From JAGDMS01 sp050015455 (GTDB taxonomy: Bacteria; Desulfobacterota; Binatia; HRBIN30): a stretch of 45,011 nucleotides of DNA. The notes below the pieces were generated by a model that did no database searches, had not been told where the DNA came from, and was given only the letters and a program-made list of their open reading frames with translations. Of this stretch, positions 9,345 through 17,897 are shown piece by piece; position 1 is the stretch's first letter, and each line of letters starts with the position of its first letter. The stretch is from assembly GCA_050015455.1 (NCBI GenBank), contig JBEKBJ010000097.1, forward strand, positions 1 to 45,011, given 5' to 3'. The position numbers and the translations under genes are program-made.

Positions 9345-10519
9345 TGCGCCCCTGCCCCTCCAGGCTGCTGCTCGCGGGCGCGCCATTCCTCCTCGATGAT
9401 GTCGGCAACGCGCTCCGAGACCTTGCGCTCGCCGACCAGGTTGAGGTGAACCATGTCGTAAAACCCTTCCGGCTCGACGAAGTCGCGCAAGTCGACGAAG
9501 CGCGCGCCATGCGCCGCGGCCTCGCGCGCGAACAGCTCGGCGTAAGCTTGCGACAGCGCCGGATCGAAGTAGGCTTTGGCCGCCGGGTCGCGGAACACAG
9601 GGTTCTCAGGAAAATAGACCAGGACGGTGCGCGTGTGGCTCTGCTCCAGGAACTGCAGGAGCCAGCGCAGCGATTGCGCCTGGGGGTTGCCGTCGGGCCC
9701 GTAGGTCGCCAGCGTCTGTGCCTTGTACGAACCGGGTGCCATGCTGTTGGCCATCTGTAGCCACGCCAGGTAGTCGCTGAATTGGTGCGACTGCCGCCAT
9801 TTGTCCCATGCCGCATACGACTGTGGCGTGATACGAAACGAAGGAAAGTACCGTGATGCCTCCCGCGGCAACGGCGGCGGTGGCGTTATCGTGCTGGCGG
9901 CGAACGACGGCCGCGGCAAGCGGAGTCCCACCGCAAGATCCCCGACGAGCGTGTCGACCGCGGTGCGGGCGAAAAAGCGATACCGGTACAGCTTCCAGTA
10001 CCGTTTGACGTACGCTTCGAGGCGGGCTTCGGTGCCGCTGCGCGGAAGAGCCGGAAGCTCGACTGAGGAATCGTAAAAGGTGCGGGCGACCACGGAATCG
10101 GTCGAACCATGTTTCGGGTAATCACGCGCCGCGGCCCCATAGATGACCAGCCACGGGTGCGTCGGCATGCTGTTCCACACCAGGAGGGCCGAATCCGTCG
10201 CAGTTGACCCGTGCGTCACCAAACGCACCAGCGGCGGCACACCGTCGCGCCGCAAACGCGCGTTGACCAGCCCCTCATTGACGCCGAAGATAACGATCGA
10301 GCTGCCCACGGCCTCGGTCGTCCCGAGCGGCGGCCGCTCGCTCTCGAACTCGCGCGCGGCGTCAAATAAGAATTGCCAATTGTCGCCGCCCATTCCCGGC
10401 CCGAAATTGGGATTAAGATGCCAGAACAGACCGACACGAAAGAGCAGCAGGTCGATGGCGACAAGACAAAGCACCACCTTCACCCATACCCAGGCGGGAG
10501 ATCTCAAAGCGCGGAGCAT
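9341..10519 (-). CDS. SGNH/GDSL-like periplasmic acyltransferase partner of MBOAT
   Basis: A 392-residue protein with one N-terminal membrane helix (about 11-32) and an exported domain. The GSS motif (72-74, in TEAVGSSIVIFGV) fits block I of SGNH hydrolases/acyltransferases. The C-terminal DMVHLN (D355, H358) fits the Asp-x-x-His catalytic block. It therefore looks like the extracytoplasmic transferase that takes acyl groups from the MBOAT protein encoded next to it and esterifies a glycan, in the manner of AlgJ/AlgX or DltD. The stop overlaps the MBOAT start by four bases, and the start lies 2 bp after the YfhO-A stop, so the three genes form a tight operon. The acceptor glycan is unknown. 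Confidence 0.75.
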   Translation of the reverse strand: MLRALRSPAWVWVKVVLCLVAIDLLLFRVGLFWHLNPNFGPGMGGDNWQFLFDAAREFESERPPLGTTEAVGSSIVIFGVNEGLVNARLRRDGVPPLVRLVTHGSTATDSALLVWNSMPTHPWLVIYGAAARDYPKHGSTDSVVARTFYDSSVELPALPRSGTEARLEAYVKRYWKLYRYRFFARTAVDTLVGDLAVGLRLPRPSFAASTITPPPPLPREASRYFPSFRITPQSYAAWDKWRQSHQFSDYLAWLQMANSMAPGSYKAQTLATYGPDGNPQAQSLRWLLQFLEQSHTRTVLVYFPENPVFRDPAAKAYFDPALSQAYAELFAREAAAHGARFVDLRDFVEPEGFYDMVHLNLVGERKVSERVADIIEEEWRAREQQPGGAGAQ

Positions 10520-10521
10520 GC

Positions 10522-12792
10522 TTAATTAGTCCGCCGTGCGTTCCAGGCGGCCGCGACGGCGATCAGCACAGCGGCGGCAGCAGACAGGGCGATCCCTATG
10601 CGGAAGCTCCTGGGCTGATACTCGAACCGCACCACGGAATGGCCTGGCGCGAGACGCACGGCACGAAACAGGTAGTCTGCTCGAGAGATCGGCTCTTCAC
10701 GGTCATCGACGAACGCTTTCCAACCGGGATAGTGCAGGTCGGTCAGCACGAGATACCCGGGAGCACTCACATCAGCCTCGATCTCCACGCGCTCCGGCTC
10801 GTAGCTGCTGATGTGCACCGCTGCGCTTGCTTCCGCGGCGGGCGCCGGCAAGGGGTCCGACTCAGGGTCTTCGAGGAGCACCTCCAGCCGCGGGTCGAAG
10901 CTCGGGGTGTCCAAGGCCGCCAGAACCGCGTCTGGGCTCGACAGCGTGCGCGCGCGCGATACGAAGTAGGCGCGCGGCAGGACGTGCTGCCTCTCGAAGA
11001 CGCGCGCGAAAGCCCTGTCGTAGATCGGCCTAAACTCCGCCTGGTTCTGGCTCATGAAGACATCACCCGGCTCACCACGGAGCATGACGAAGTACTTGGT
11101 ACCAGTCAGGTCCATCAGCCACCAGTGCGACCCGGGCATGAGGTAGTAGGCGCCCGCAAACGGGGCTGCGCCCCCGAAGGAAGTCGGGTTACCTCCCGGG
11201 GTGATCGCGGTGAAGAAACGTGCGTAGCGCTCCACAGCCAGCGGCTCGTAGTCGATGGACACGGCCATCTTGTTCAGCAATCCCTGCTTGGCTGTGAGAT
11301 CCGGCCAGAACCAGAACTTCGACGAGAGGTATACGCGTGCATCGCCGAGGTTCCGCTTGAGCGTATCGAGGAGCTCCTGACGCCTGTGGAAGATCTCTGG
11401 GCGTTTGACCGGCCGCACATGTGTATCACCAGTCGTGAAGAAGAGACTGGCCGCCTGTACGACACAGAGAGCGGTCAGGAGGCCCAAGCGCACGGCCCGC
11501 CGTCCGACCAGGCCGAAGAGCAACAGGAGAACCAGCGCGGCGACCCAGTACCAGTTCACTTCACGCAGGGAAGCAAGCCAGACCAGCCCCGCCACCCCCA
11601 CCGCCAGTGCGGCCAGCCAGCCCGGGTGGAGCCACAATTCGCGCCGCCTGATGTCCGACCACGTCTGCAAACGTGTGACCGCTAATCCTACCAGCAGTGA
11701 TTGCGCGAAGCTGTAGATGTCGAGGAATTTCATAGGACGGCGGAACATGCTGCCGATGACGGGAATCGCAAAGTAGTACCGGTAGACCGGTTCACCAAAA
11801 ACCAGTAGCGCCGCGCCAACGGCAGCCACCGTGCCGGCGATCCAAACGAGCCGGTATCGCCGCCACCCGATCACGAGGCCCAGTCCGAGCAGCGGCAAGA
11901 CGCCAACGGTGACTGCCCCCGCGTTGCCGACGGCGGCGCGGAGAAACTGCGGCGCGGGAATCACACCTGGGTAGAGAGCCTGGGCAAGCGTCAGTGAACC
12001 CGCCGCACGCGCACTCTGCTGCGTCAGCTCGGCCGCGGGCAGCAACTGCGGCGCCGCAAGCAGAACCGCTATCGCGCCTGACGCGCAGATCACCGCGGCG
12101 CCGCGCACGGCGGACCGCCACGCTCCGCGCCAGCTCATCTCCACCATGCGGCAGAGTACGAACACGCCGCCGGCGTAGAGCGTATGCAGCAGAATCTCGG
12201 GCACGCCGATCAGCAACTGGCAGGTCAGCGCCAGGATCAGCCCGATCCAAGCCCAGCGGCGGCCCTCAAGTACCAGGTCGAGCAGCAGCACGGTCAGTGG
12301 CATCCAGGTAATCGCCTCGAACACCCCGGGCAGGACGTTGTTGAGAATCAGCCACCCGGACCAGGCGAAGGTCATCGCGGCACACAACCCACCTAGGCTC
12401 GTGCTCCGAAAATGCCGCGCCAGGCACCACATGCCCAGGGCGCCGAAGAACATGTGGAAGACGAAGGAAATCTCGAGCGACGTGAGGACATCGAACCAAA
12501 GGTTCATGAGGTGGAACGGATAGAGCAGGCCAACATAGGCCATCGCCAGAAACGGCTCGCCGCAGAACTGGTAGGGGTTCCACAGGGGCAGGTGGCCGGC
12601 TCGCAGCGCGGTGAAGCCGTACTCGTTCATCGGCGGGATCTCGATGTACAGATCAACCGGGCCGACCTCTATGGTGGGGTTCACGCCACTGTCGAAGATG
12701 CGGAACTTCCAGAAGAGGAAACTGAGCAGAAGGAGCACCGCACCCGGGACGACGACCTCGAGCAGTGCAGCTGACAGAAGGGGCTTCTTCAC
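10522..12792 (-). CDS. YfhO-family membrane protein A (predicted GT-C glycosyltransferase)
   Basis: A 756-residue polytopic protein starting at GTG 12792. Many hydrophobic helices fill about residues 10-430. A Glu-containing loop with PMNEYGFTALRAGHLPLWNP and GEPFLA is typical of YfhO and related GT-C enzymes. An extracytoplasmic domain follows (about 440-720, with GYLVLTDLHYPGWKA), then a final helix. YfhO proteins are implicated in adding sugars to surface polymers from lipid-linked donors. This copy has an intact C-terminus (VRFEYQPRSFRIG then the helix), unlike copies B and C. The body is very close to copy C, and about 30 bases of leader (gcatgtggatgctgtagagc) precede both starts. The start overlaps the stop of a YfhO remnant (GTGA). 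Confidence 0.85.
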   Translation of the reverse strand: MKKPLLSAALLEVVVPGAVLLLLSFLFWKFRIFDSGVNPTIEVGPVDLYIEIPPMNEYGFTALRAGHLPLWNPYQFCGEPFLAMAYVGLLYPFHLMNLWFDVLTSLEISFVFHMFFGALGMWCLARHFRSTSLGGLCAAMTFAWSGWLILNNVLPGVFEAITWMPLTVLLLDLVLEGRRWAWIGLILALTCQLLIGVPEILLHTLYAGGVFVLCRMVEMSWRGAWRSAVRGAAVICASGAIAVLLAAPQLLPAAELTQQSARAAGSLTLAQALYPGVIPAPQFLRAAVGNAGAVTVGVLPLLGLGLVIGWRRYRLVWIAGTVAAVGAALLVFGEPVYRYYFAIPVIGSMFRRPMKFLDIYSFAQSLLVGLAVTRLQTWSDIRRRELWLHPGWLAALAVGVAGLVWLASLREVNWYWVAALVLLLLFGLVGRRAVRLGLLTALCVVQAASLFFTTGDTHVRPVKRPEIFHRRQELLDTLKRNLGDARVYLSSKFWFWPDLTAKQGLLNKMAVSIDYEPLAVERYARFFTAITPGGNPTSFGGAAPFAGAYYLMPGSHWWLMDLTGTKYFVMLRGEPGDVFMSQNQAEFRPIYDRAFARVFERQHVLPRAYFVSRARTLSSPDAVLAALDTPSFDPRLEVLLEDPESDPLPAPAAEASAAVHISSYEPERVEIEADVSAPGYLVLTDLHYPGWKAFVDDREEPISRADYLFRAVRLAPGHSVVRFEYQPRSFRIGIALSAAAAVLIAVAAAWNARRTN

Positions 12793-13037
12793 GGCTCTAC
12801 AGCATCCACATGCGCCGGCGCCAACGCCGCCGCGTCGCGGTGCTTGGTCGTCAGCGCAGGGCTGAGACGCAGGTTCGGGGAGATATGCACGCGGTCGTGG
12901 CCGGCGCGCTGTCTAATCGCCTCGAACAAGGGCGTGTACGGATCGAGGATCTGCGGCATGGCAGACGGTCGGGTATACTTAGTGTTTACGCCCAGAAACA
13001 GGTTCGCAGCGCGTAGCACGAGCAGGGCGGCTCACCG
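12789..13037 (-). pseudogene. Remnant of a fourth YfhO-family gene
   Basis: The minus strand encodes VLRAANLFLGVN...LFEAIRQRAGHDRVHISPNLRLSPALTTKH in short homologous blocks. They align with the internal YfhO segment VLQAASLFF...VLQSLRQRAGYSR of copy B, and with RVYLSPWFWFAPGLTAKQ of copy C. Only about 70 residues of an original ~750 remain. The frame is closed upstream by a stop, and downstream it joins the copy A leader and ends overlapping the copy A start. No separate function is likely; it records a deletion between YfhO copies. Confidence 0.7.
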
Positions 13038-13061
13038 GTATCGGCCGGGCACAGGGCGCCG

Positions 13062-15560
13062 TCATTGGTTAGCCGCCACCGGCCCCTGGTTCGCAACCGC
13101 CGCGCCCAACGCACCAACCTTTCCGTACGCCCGCACGAAGGACGAGGCTCCAAGCCAATAGATCGCGACGAACGCCACGATCACCACGGTGAACCCATAC
13201 GTCATGGCCAAGATGATGCTCAGCACCGATCCAACGACGGTGAGACACCCATTCACCGCCCAAGCCCACGCGACAAAATCCCGATTGATCGCCGAGGTGA
13301 GGCGAATACCGTAGGGGAAGAACATTCCCAGGACACCCCCGAGCGGCACGCAGAGGGCTATGGCCACTGCGATCCGCAACTCCAGCGCGGCGGCAAGCAA
13401 GGCTTCGAAAATCGGCTGGAGCGCAAGAATGTAAAAGACCACCAACAGCGTCAGTATTCCCACCAGTGTCGGCAGCACCCGTTTCGGCTCGTCAGGAAGG
13501 CGGCCGCTGAAGTAGGCGCCTACGCCTGCCGCGGTCAGGAACGAGAACAGCATGACCGTCAACGAATAGGTGGGATAGCCGAGGAACATGATGAACTTCT
13601 GCACGAAGCTGATTTCGGCGAAGATGAATCCCACTCCTAGCGCGGCGAAGTAGGTGAGAAACCCCCAGCGATGCGGCATGGCGCGGGCCTCCGCGCTCAC
13701 CCGCAACAGCGGCAGTATGATGGCCACCACCGAGAACAGAATCGCGACGACCAAGATCATGAACAGCACGAGCTGCCCGGTCGCCAACGTGTGCCCTCTG
13801 TCGATCTCGTCACGGTGCTCGAAGAGATTCCGCCATTTGTAAAAGCTGTAGTAAAATGGACGGTCATCGGTGGTTGCCCCGAGGTTCAAGAAGGTATGCT
13901 CGAAGAAGATATCGCGTTCTTCGGGCGATCCTTCGAGCAACGTGCGAAACACCGGCTGTTGGTGCTCCGGACGGTGCGGCAGATACCATGCTTCGAATTT
14001 ATTCTCGCCCACGAACTGCTCCATCGCCGCGATTTCCGCGTCCGAGAACGGCTGCAATTTGGTGAGGATCTCGAACTCCGCGACGCCGCTGGCGCCACCT
14101 ATAACGATGACATGTGCAGCCGGGTCGGCCACCCCGCGTGCCCGCAGCGCCTCGTACGAGAGGGCGACAAACCGCACGGCGTGCCGCGCGGCACCGCTGT
14201 TCGGATGGAAGTCCAGCCCAGCCATGCTGAGCATGCCATCGTCGCGCAGCGCCCGGAAGTAATCCAGGTACGCTTCGACGCTATACAGGTAATTCTCAGA
14301 CAGGATGTAGGCGCCGCTGGACAGGGCCGCTTCCGTGTCCACGCCTGTGATCTGGATCAGGTCGAAGCGTTCGGTGGTAGAGCGGGTGAAGTGGCGCCCC
14401 TCACTGGCATAGATCTGCACATCCGGCCGAGTGAACATGCCGCCGGCAAAATCTCGATACCGGCGCGTGATCAGATCGACGGTGATGGGATCCAGTTCGG
14501 CGCCGACGATGCGCACGGCCCCGTTTTCCAGAGCATTGACGACGTCTGCCCCGCCTCCGACTCCGATGATCAAGACGGTGGCTTTCTGGCGCAGGACGTA
14601 TGGGGCCGTCAGCACGTGGTGGCGGAACATTTCGAACCCCTTCATGTCGCCGTTGCCCTGGTACAGGATGGCATTGGCGCCGCCGTCATGAGCGACGGTG
14701 CGGAACGGAGGGTAACCCCCTTGGTACAAGGGGCTGATTCCCTGCATCCGGTAGCCGCCGAGCTGCGCCTCGCCTTTCGGGACCCCTAACAGGTCGGTAC
14801 GAAAGATCGGGCTCCACCGCGTGTAGTGGATGATGCCATTGCCGTTCTTGAGCCATGCCGCCAGCGGTTTGTCGCTGCTCGGCATGAATGGCAACAGCCG
14901 CGGCAACGGCCAGATTGCCAGCAGCAACACGGCAGCCACGGCGAGGTTGAAATTGCGGATCATGACGGATTCATCTTGGACGGCCATCAGCCCCGCGGCG
15001 GCGTAGACCAACGCGACCAGGACGACGACGCGCGGGGTTTCAAGCCACTGGATCGCCAGCACCACGAGCGCGCAGCCGAGTCCGGCGCCGATCAGGTCCC
15101 AGAAGTACAGGCGGTTCACCAGGCGGCCGGCGGCGCGGAGCGCGATGGTGATGGAAAGTCCGGCGAAGAAAAACGGAAACGTGACCATCACGAAATACAG
15201 GAGAAACTTCGCCAGCTCGACCCGGTGTTGCAGGACATCGAAAGGTTGCAGCGGAACGAAGGAGATGACGAGAAGCATCAAGAGCGTCGTGACGGCGGAG
15301 AGCCCTGAGAGGAGGCCGATGGCCCGCCCGACGGAGCTAGCGCCGATGCGCGGAAAGGCCGCCAGCGTCGAACCGCTGGCGCCGAAACCAAGCAGCGCGA
15401 GGCTGACCGAGATGTAGGCAAAGTGGTACCAGATGGTGAACGAGAAAATCCGGTTCAGCGCGATTTGCAGCATCAACACGGCGAGCGACAACAGAAAGAC
15501 GGCGAGAAATATCTTGCGCGGCACCATCTCGCCGGTCGCCGAGGCTTGCGTGGTTGTCAT
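13062..15560 (-). CDS. Membrane-embedded spermidine-synthase-like SAM-binding protein
   Basis: An 832-residue three-part protein. N-terminal helices span about residues 15-220. A Rossmann methyltransferase/aminopropyltransferase domain covers about 285-520, with the nucleotide-binding loop VLIIGVGGGADVVNA (333-337 Gly-rich) and acidic residue E355 in VGAELDP. A second helical block spans about 590-820. This arrangement is known from large membrane proteins annotated as spermidine synthases or fused MFS transporters in Deltaproteobacteria and Planctomycetes; real polyamine synthesis has not been shown for most. The ordinary soluble enzyme is ~300 residues, so the flanking helices are the notable feature. 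It is the first gene of the minus-strand block that continues into YfhO-A, SGNH and MBOAT. Confidence 0.8.
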   Translation of the reverse strand: MTTTQASATGEMVPRKIFLAVFLLSLAVLMLQIALNRIFSFTIWYHFAYISVSLALLGFGASGSTLAAFPRIGASSVGRAIGLLSGLSAVTTLLMLLVISFVPLQPFDVLQHRVELAKFLLYFVMVTFPFFFAGLSITIALRAAGRLVNRLYFWDLIGAGLGCALVVLAIQWLETPRVVVLVALVYAAAGLMAVQDESVMIRNFNLAVAAVLLLAIWPLPRLLPFMPSSDKPLAAWLKNGNGIIHYTRWSPIFRTDLLGVPKGEAQLGGYRMQGISPLYQGGYPPFRTVAHDGGANAILYQGNGDMKGFEMFRHHVLTAPYVLRQKATVLIIGVGGGADVVNALENGAVRIVGAELDPITVDLITRRYRDFAGGMFTRPDVQIYASEGRHFTRSTTERFDLIQITGVDTEAALSSGAYILSENYLYSVEAYLDYFRALRDDGMLSMAGLDFHPNSGAARHAVRFVALSYEALRARGVADPAAHVIVIGGASGVAEFEILTKLQPFSDAEIAAMEQFVGENKFEAWYLPHRPEHQQPVFRTLLEGSPEERDIFFEHTFLNLGATTDDRPFYYSFYKWRNLFEHRDEIDRGHTLATGQLVLFMILVVAILFSVVAIILPLLRVSAEARAMPHRWGFLTYFAALGVGFIFAEISFVQKFIMFLGYPTYSLTVMLFSFLTAAGVGAYFSGRLPDEPKRVLPTLVGILTLLVVFYILALQPIFEALLAAALELRIAVAIALCVPLGGVLGMFFPYGIRLTSAINRDFVAWAWAVNGCLTVVGSVLSIILAMTYGFTVVIVAFVAIYWLGASSFVRAYGKVGALGAAVANQGPVAANQ

Positions 15561-15862
15561 CCCTAAGCTCCCTTAAACTCCCCTCATGACTTGGTGGCGA
15601 ACGAACGTCGAGCCAGAAGGACGGTCTCGACCGCCCGGTAGCCGTAGCGTATTGTTTCCGTCAAGCCATGCGCACCGAACGTACCAACGCGTATCAGATG
15701 GCTCACAGCGGGGCAATCGGCGCCACCGCACTGCGGCGTGGACGCAGCGCCACCCTCGAACTCTGCCCCGCGACTCCACCCGCTGAACCGGCCCAACTGC
15801 ACGGCACTTGACAGCACGTAGGGCTTCGTCTTAGTGCCCACCGCATAGGGGAGACTCGAACC
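15561..15862. other. Divergent intergenic region, no gene seen
   Basis: About 300 bases separate the minus-strand spermidine-synthase-like gene and the plus-strand lipoprotein gene. Promoters for both probably lie here by orientation. Short open frames exist, but none has recognisable homology, and I see no repeat, hairpin terminator or operator. Confidence 0.4.
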
Positions 15863-16312
15863 GTGAAGGCGCTCGCATCCGTGGCTGGTATAGCGCTGGC
15901 ATTGCTGCTTGCGGCGGGGTGCTCCAAAGCTCCACGTGAGGCGGTGGCTCTCGCCCCGGCGAAGATGAATCCGACGGGGCAGAAGACGACGGATGCAGGA
16001 GGCGCGGTCACGTTCTGGGGAAAGGGCGTGCTCCAATCCGTAGTGCACATCGAGAAAGGCCCCGTCACCATCACCCTGCGCTGCCGCGGCAACACGGTTG
16101 ATAACGAAGCCCCCATCGTGATGGTGGAGATCGAGGCTCGCGTGGTCGGCAAACTAGTCATCGATTCGACCGAGACGAAGGATTTCTCACTGGCCACCAA
16201 CGCCTTGAACACCGGGACCACGATGCTGCGGCTCACGTTCCCCAACGCTAAGCAAGGCGCAACTCCGGCACAAGCGCGAGCCGTCAGAGTCGAAATGGTC
16301 ACCGTCAGCTAG
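15863..16312 (+). CDS. Small exported lipoprotein, paralogue of the gene at 7601
   Basis: A 149-residue lipoprotein with a GTG start at 15863 preceded by a purine-rich stretch (gggga). The signal peptide ends in a good lipobox, LLLAAGC, about residue 20. The mature domain shares segments with the 7601 lipoprotein: GAVTFWGKGVLQS, VTITLRCRGN, KDFSLATNALNTGT and MLRLTFPN. The two are ancient paralogues that sit in opposite orientation at the two ends of the YfhO/SGNH/MBOAT block. A role in binding a surface glycan is inference. Its TAG stop lies within a CTAG palindrome that also supplies the stop of the convergent NeuD-type gene. Confidence 0.75.
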   Translation: MKALASVAGIALALLLAAGCSKAPREAVALAPAKMNPTGQKTTDAGGAVTFWGKGVLQSVVHIEKGPVTITLRCRGNTVDNEAPIVMVEIEARVVGKLVIDSTETKDFSLATNALNTGTTMLRLTFPNAKQGATPAQARAVRVEMVTVS

Positions 16313-16953
16313 CCTAAATCGGAAGTTCGCTGAATAATTCTGGCCGGGCACCCAACGACAGTGACGCCATCAGGAACGTCCGCAATCACCACCGCTCCAG
16401 CACCGACCACGGCTCGCGCTCCGATCCGGCGGCCCTGGATCACCAACGCCCCAAGGCCCACGAAAGCGTCGACACCGCATGTGACAGCCCCGGCTAAGTG
16501 GGCTCCCGGAGCGATGTGCACGCCGTCCGCCAATTCGCAATCGTGGTCGACGGTCGCCCCGGTGTTCACAATGACGAAACTGCCCAGCACCGCCCCCGGG
16601 TTCACGACACTGCCAGCCACTACAACGGTACCTTCCCCGATGCGGACATCTGGAGCGATCACCGCACTCGGGTGGACAAGTGTTGCCAAGACTCCGTGCC
16701 TCTCCTTCACCAGCGTCGCCAGCCGCCGCCGCCCTTGCTGGTCGGCCACCCCAGCGACGAACTCATGTGCGGCGACAAATCTGGCATCGTCGAGGCACGC
16801 ATCGCCACCGAGGATCTTCAAACCCCCAACGAACTGGGCCTGTTTGATGTGCGTATCGAGAAAGCCGCTGACCGAGCGGCCACAGGCACGGGCAACATCC
16901 GCAACGACGCGGCCATGCCCGCCGCAGCCCAAGATTACGATGGGCTTCATCAT
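16309..16953 (-). CDS. NeuD/PglD-type sugar O/N-acetyltransferase
   Basis: A 214-residue enzyme with an N-terminal Rossmann-like substrate domain (VILGCGGHGRVVADVA, about 5-20) and a C-terminal left-handed beta-helix of hexapeptide repeats (about 95-195, for example VRIGEGTVVVAGSVVNPGAV). This is the architecture of NeuD, PglD and related enzymes that transfer acetyl from acetyl-CoA to a UDP-amino-sugar or sialic-acid-like sugar. The catalytic His is probably in ATVDHDCEL. The start overlaps the stop of the GT2 gene by four bases (ATGA). In context it may act on the product of the LegC-like aminotransferase at 28421. The choice between N- and O-acetylation cannot be made from sequence. Confidence 0.85.
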   Translation of the reverse strand: MMKPIVILGCGGHGRVVADVARACGRSVSGFLDTHIKQAQFVGGLKILGGDACLDDARFVAAHEFVAGVADQQGRRRLATLVKERHGVLATLVHPSAVIAPDVRIGEGTVVVAGSVVNPGAVLGSFVIVNTGATVDHDCELADGVHIAPGAHLAGAVTCGVDAFVGLGALVIQGRRIGARAVVGAGAVVIADVPDGVTVVGCPARIIQRTSDLG

Positions 16954-17867
16954 CGTAGTAAGCGCCCCGCGCCTCCCACACGCGCGGCACCGATGGTTGC
17001 GATGCCGGCGACGTTGCCTGATTCCAACACTTGCATCCGTTGCAGGAAATCAGGGCGGGAAAGCCCTGCGTAGCGCCGAATGAGCCAGGCCATCGCACCA
17101 GCGACAAGGAGCGACAGCGGCCACATTGCGCACCTCACGAGAAGCGCCGCCATCACTCCCATACCCACGAGTAACATGCCCAGCCGCGACCGCGGCATCT
17201 GCGAGAGAACGCCATCGATCGCCAGGTTCACCAGGCGCCGGAAACCATACTTGCTCTCGCCCAACACACGTTCCTCGGTATCGACGTAGATCCTGCGCAG
17301 CGCCCCCTCCGGCCGGCGCGGCAGTGGAAAGCGCAGATAGTGCCAGTAGCGCGGCTGCTGCAGGAGCCATCGGGTCACGCCAGCCGACAGTAAGCGGTAG
17401 TAGATGCGCTGCTCGTTCGTGTCGACGCCGGTGAGCACGCGGGCCCCGAAGAAGAACGCGGCCGCCCCAATACGCCGGTACGCCTTCCGATTGGTCAGCG
17501 TCCGCCGCACGCACTGCACTACCTGCGCCCCGTTTAGGAACCCACGGATCATTGCGGGAATGACCTCCACCGGATGGCTGCCGTCGACGTCCATCATGAT
17601 CATGGCATCGGCCGTGGAGCGGCTCAGGCCAAACACAACGGCCGCACCCTGACCGAGGCCGGGCGCCACGGTGTAGTAGCTCATGCGTGGATTCTCGCCA
17701 GCGAGGCGCCGCAAAAGCGGTCGTGTCCCATCGGTGCTGGAGTCCTCGATGAACATCACTCTGAGGTCCACGCCTTCCGGCAACTGAAGTGCCGCGATAC
17801 GATCGAGAAACACGGGGATGCTCTGTTCCTCGTTCCGGACGGCCACAATGACGTCGACGCGCGTCAT
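16950..17867 (-). CDS. Family 2 glycosyltransferase (DPM1/ArnC-like)
   Basis: A roughly 305-residue GT-A glycosyltransferase. It has VDVIVAVRNEEQSIP at the N-terminus, EDSSTDGT (about 41-48) for nucleotide binding, and a metal-binding DVDG (D93, D95) in MIMMDVDGSHP. A C-terminal hydrophobic region of about two helices (LLVRCAMWPLSLLVAGAMAWLI) fits dolichyl/undecaprenyl-phosphate sugar transferases. Such enzymes make polyprenyl-phosphate sugars, which are exactly the donors that YfhO and GT-C proteins use. ATG 17867 is preferred over the GTG two codons upstream, although neither has a clear ribosome binding site. It is the middle gene of a three-gene minus-strand operon. Confidence 0.87.
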   Translation of the reverse strand: MTRVDVIVAVRNEEQSIPVFLDRIAALQLPEGVDLRVMFIEDSSTDGTRPLLRRLAGENPRMSYYTVAPGLGQGAAVVFGLSRSTADAMIMMDVDGSHPVEVIPAMIRGFLNGAQVVQCVRRTLTNRKAYRRIGAAAFFFGARVLTGVDTNEQRIYYRLLSAGVTRWLLQQPRYWHYLRFPLPRRPEGALRRIYVDTEERVLGESKYGFRRLVNLAIDGVLSQMPRSRLGMLLVGMGVMAALLVRCAMWPLSLLVAGAMAWLIRRYAGLSRPDFLQRMQVLESGNVAGIATIGAARVGGAGRLLR

Positions 17868-17897
17868 GCACACAGAAGGCAGCGGGCGGGCGAATGC

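Noticed and set aside
8437..9816. 459-codon minus-strand frame across the MBOAT and SGNH genes
   Set aside because: Wrong frame of two genes with clear family motifs; composition is Arg/Ala-rich shadow.
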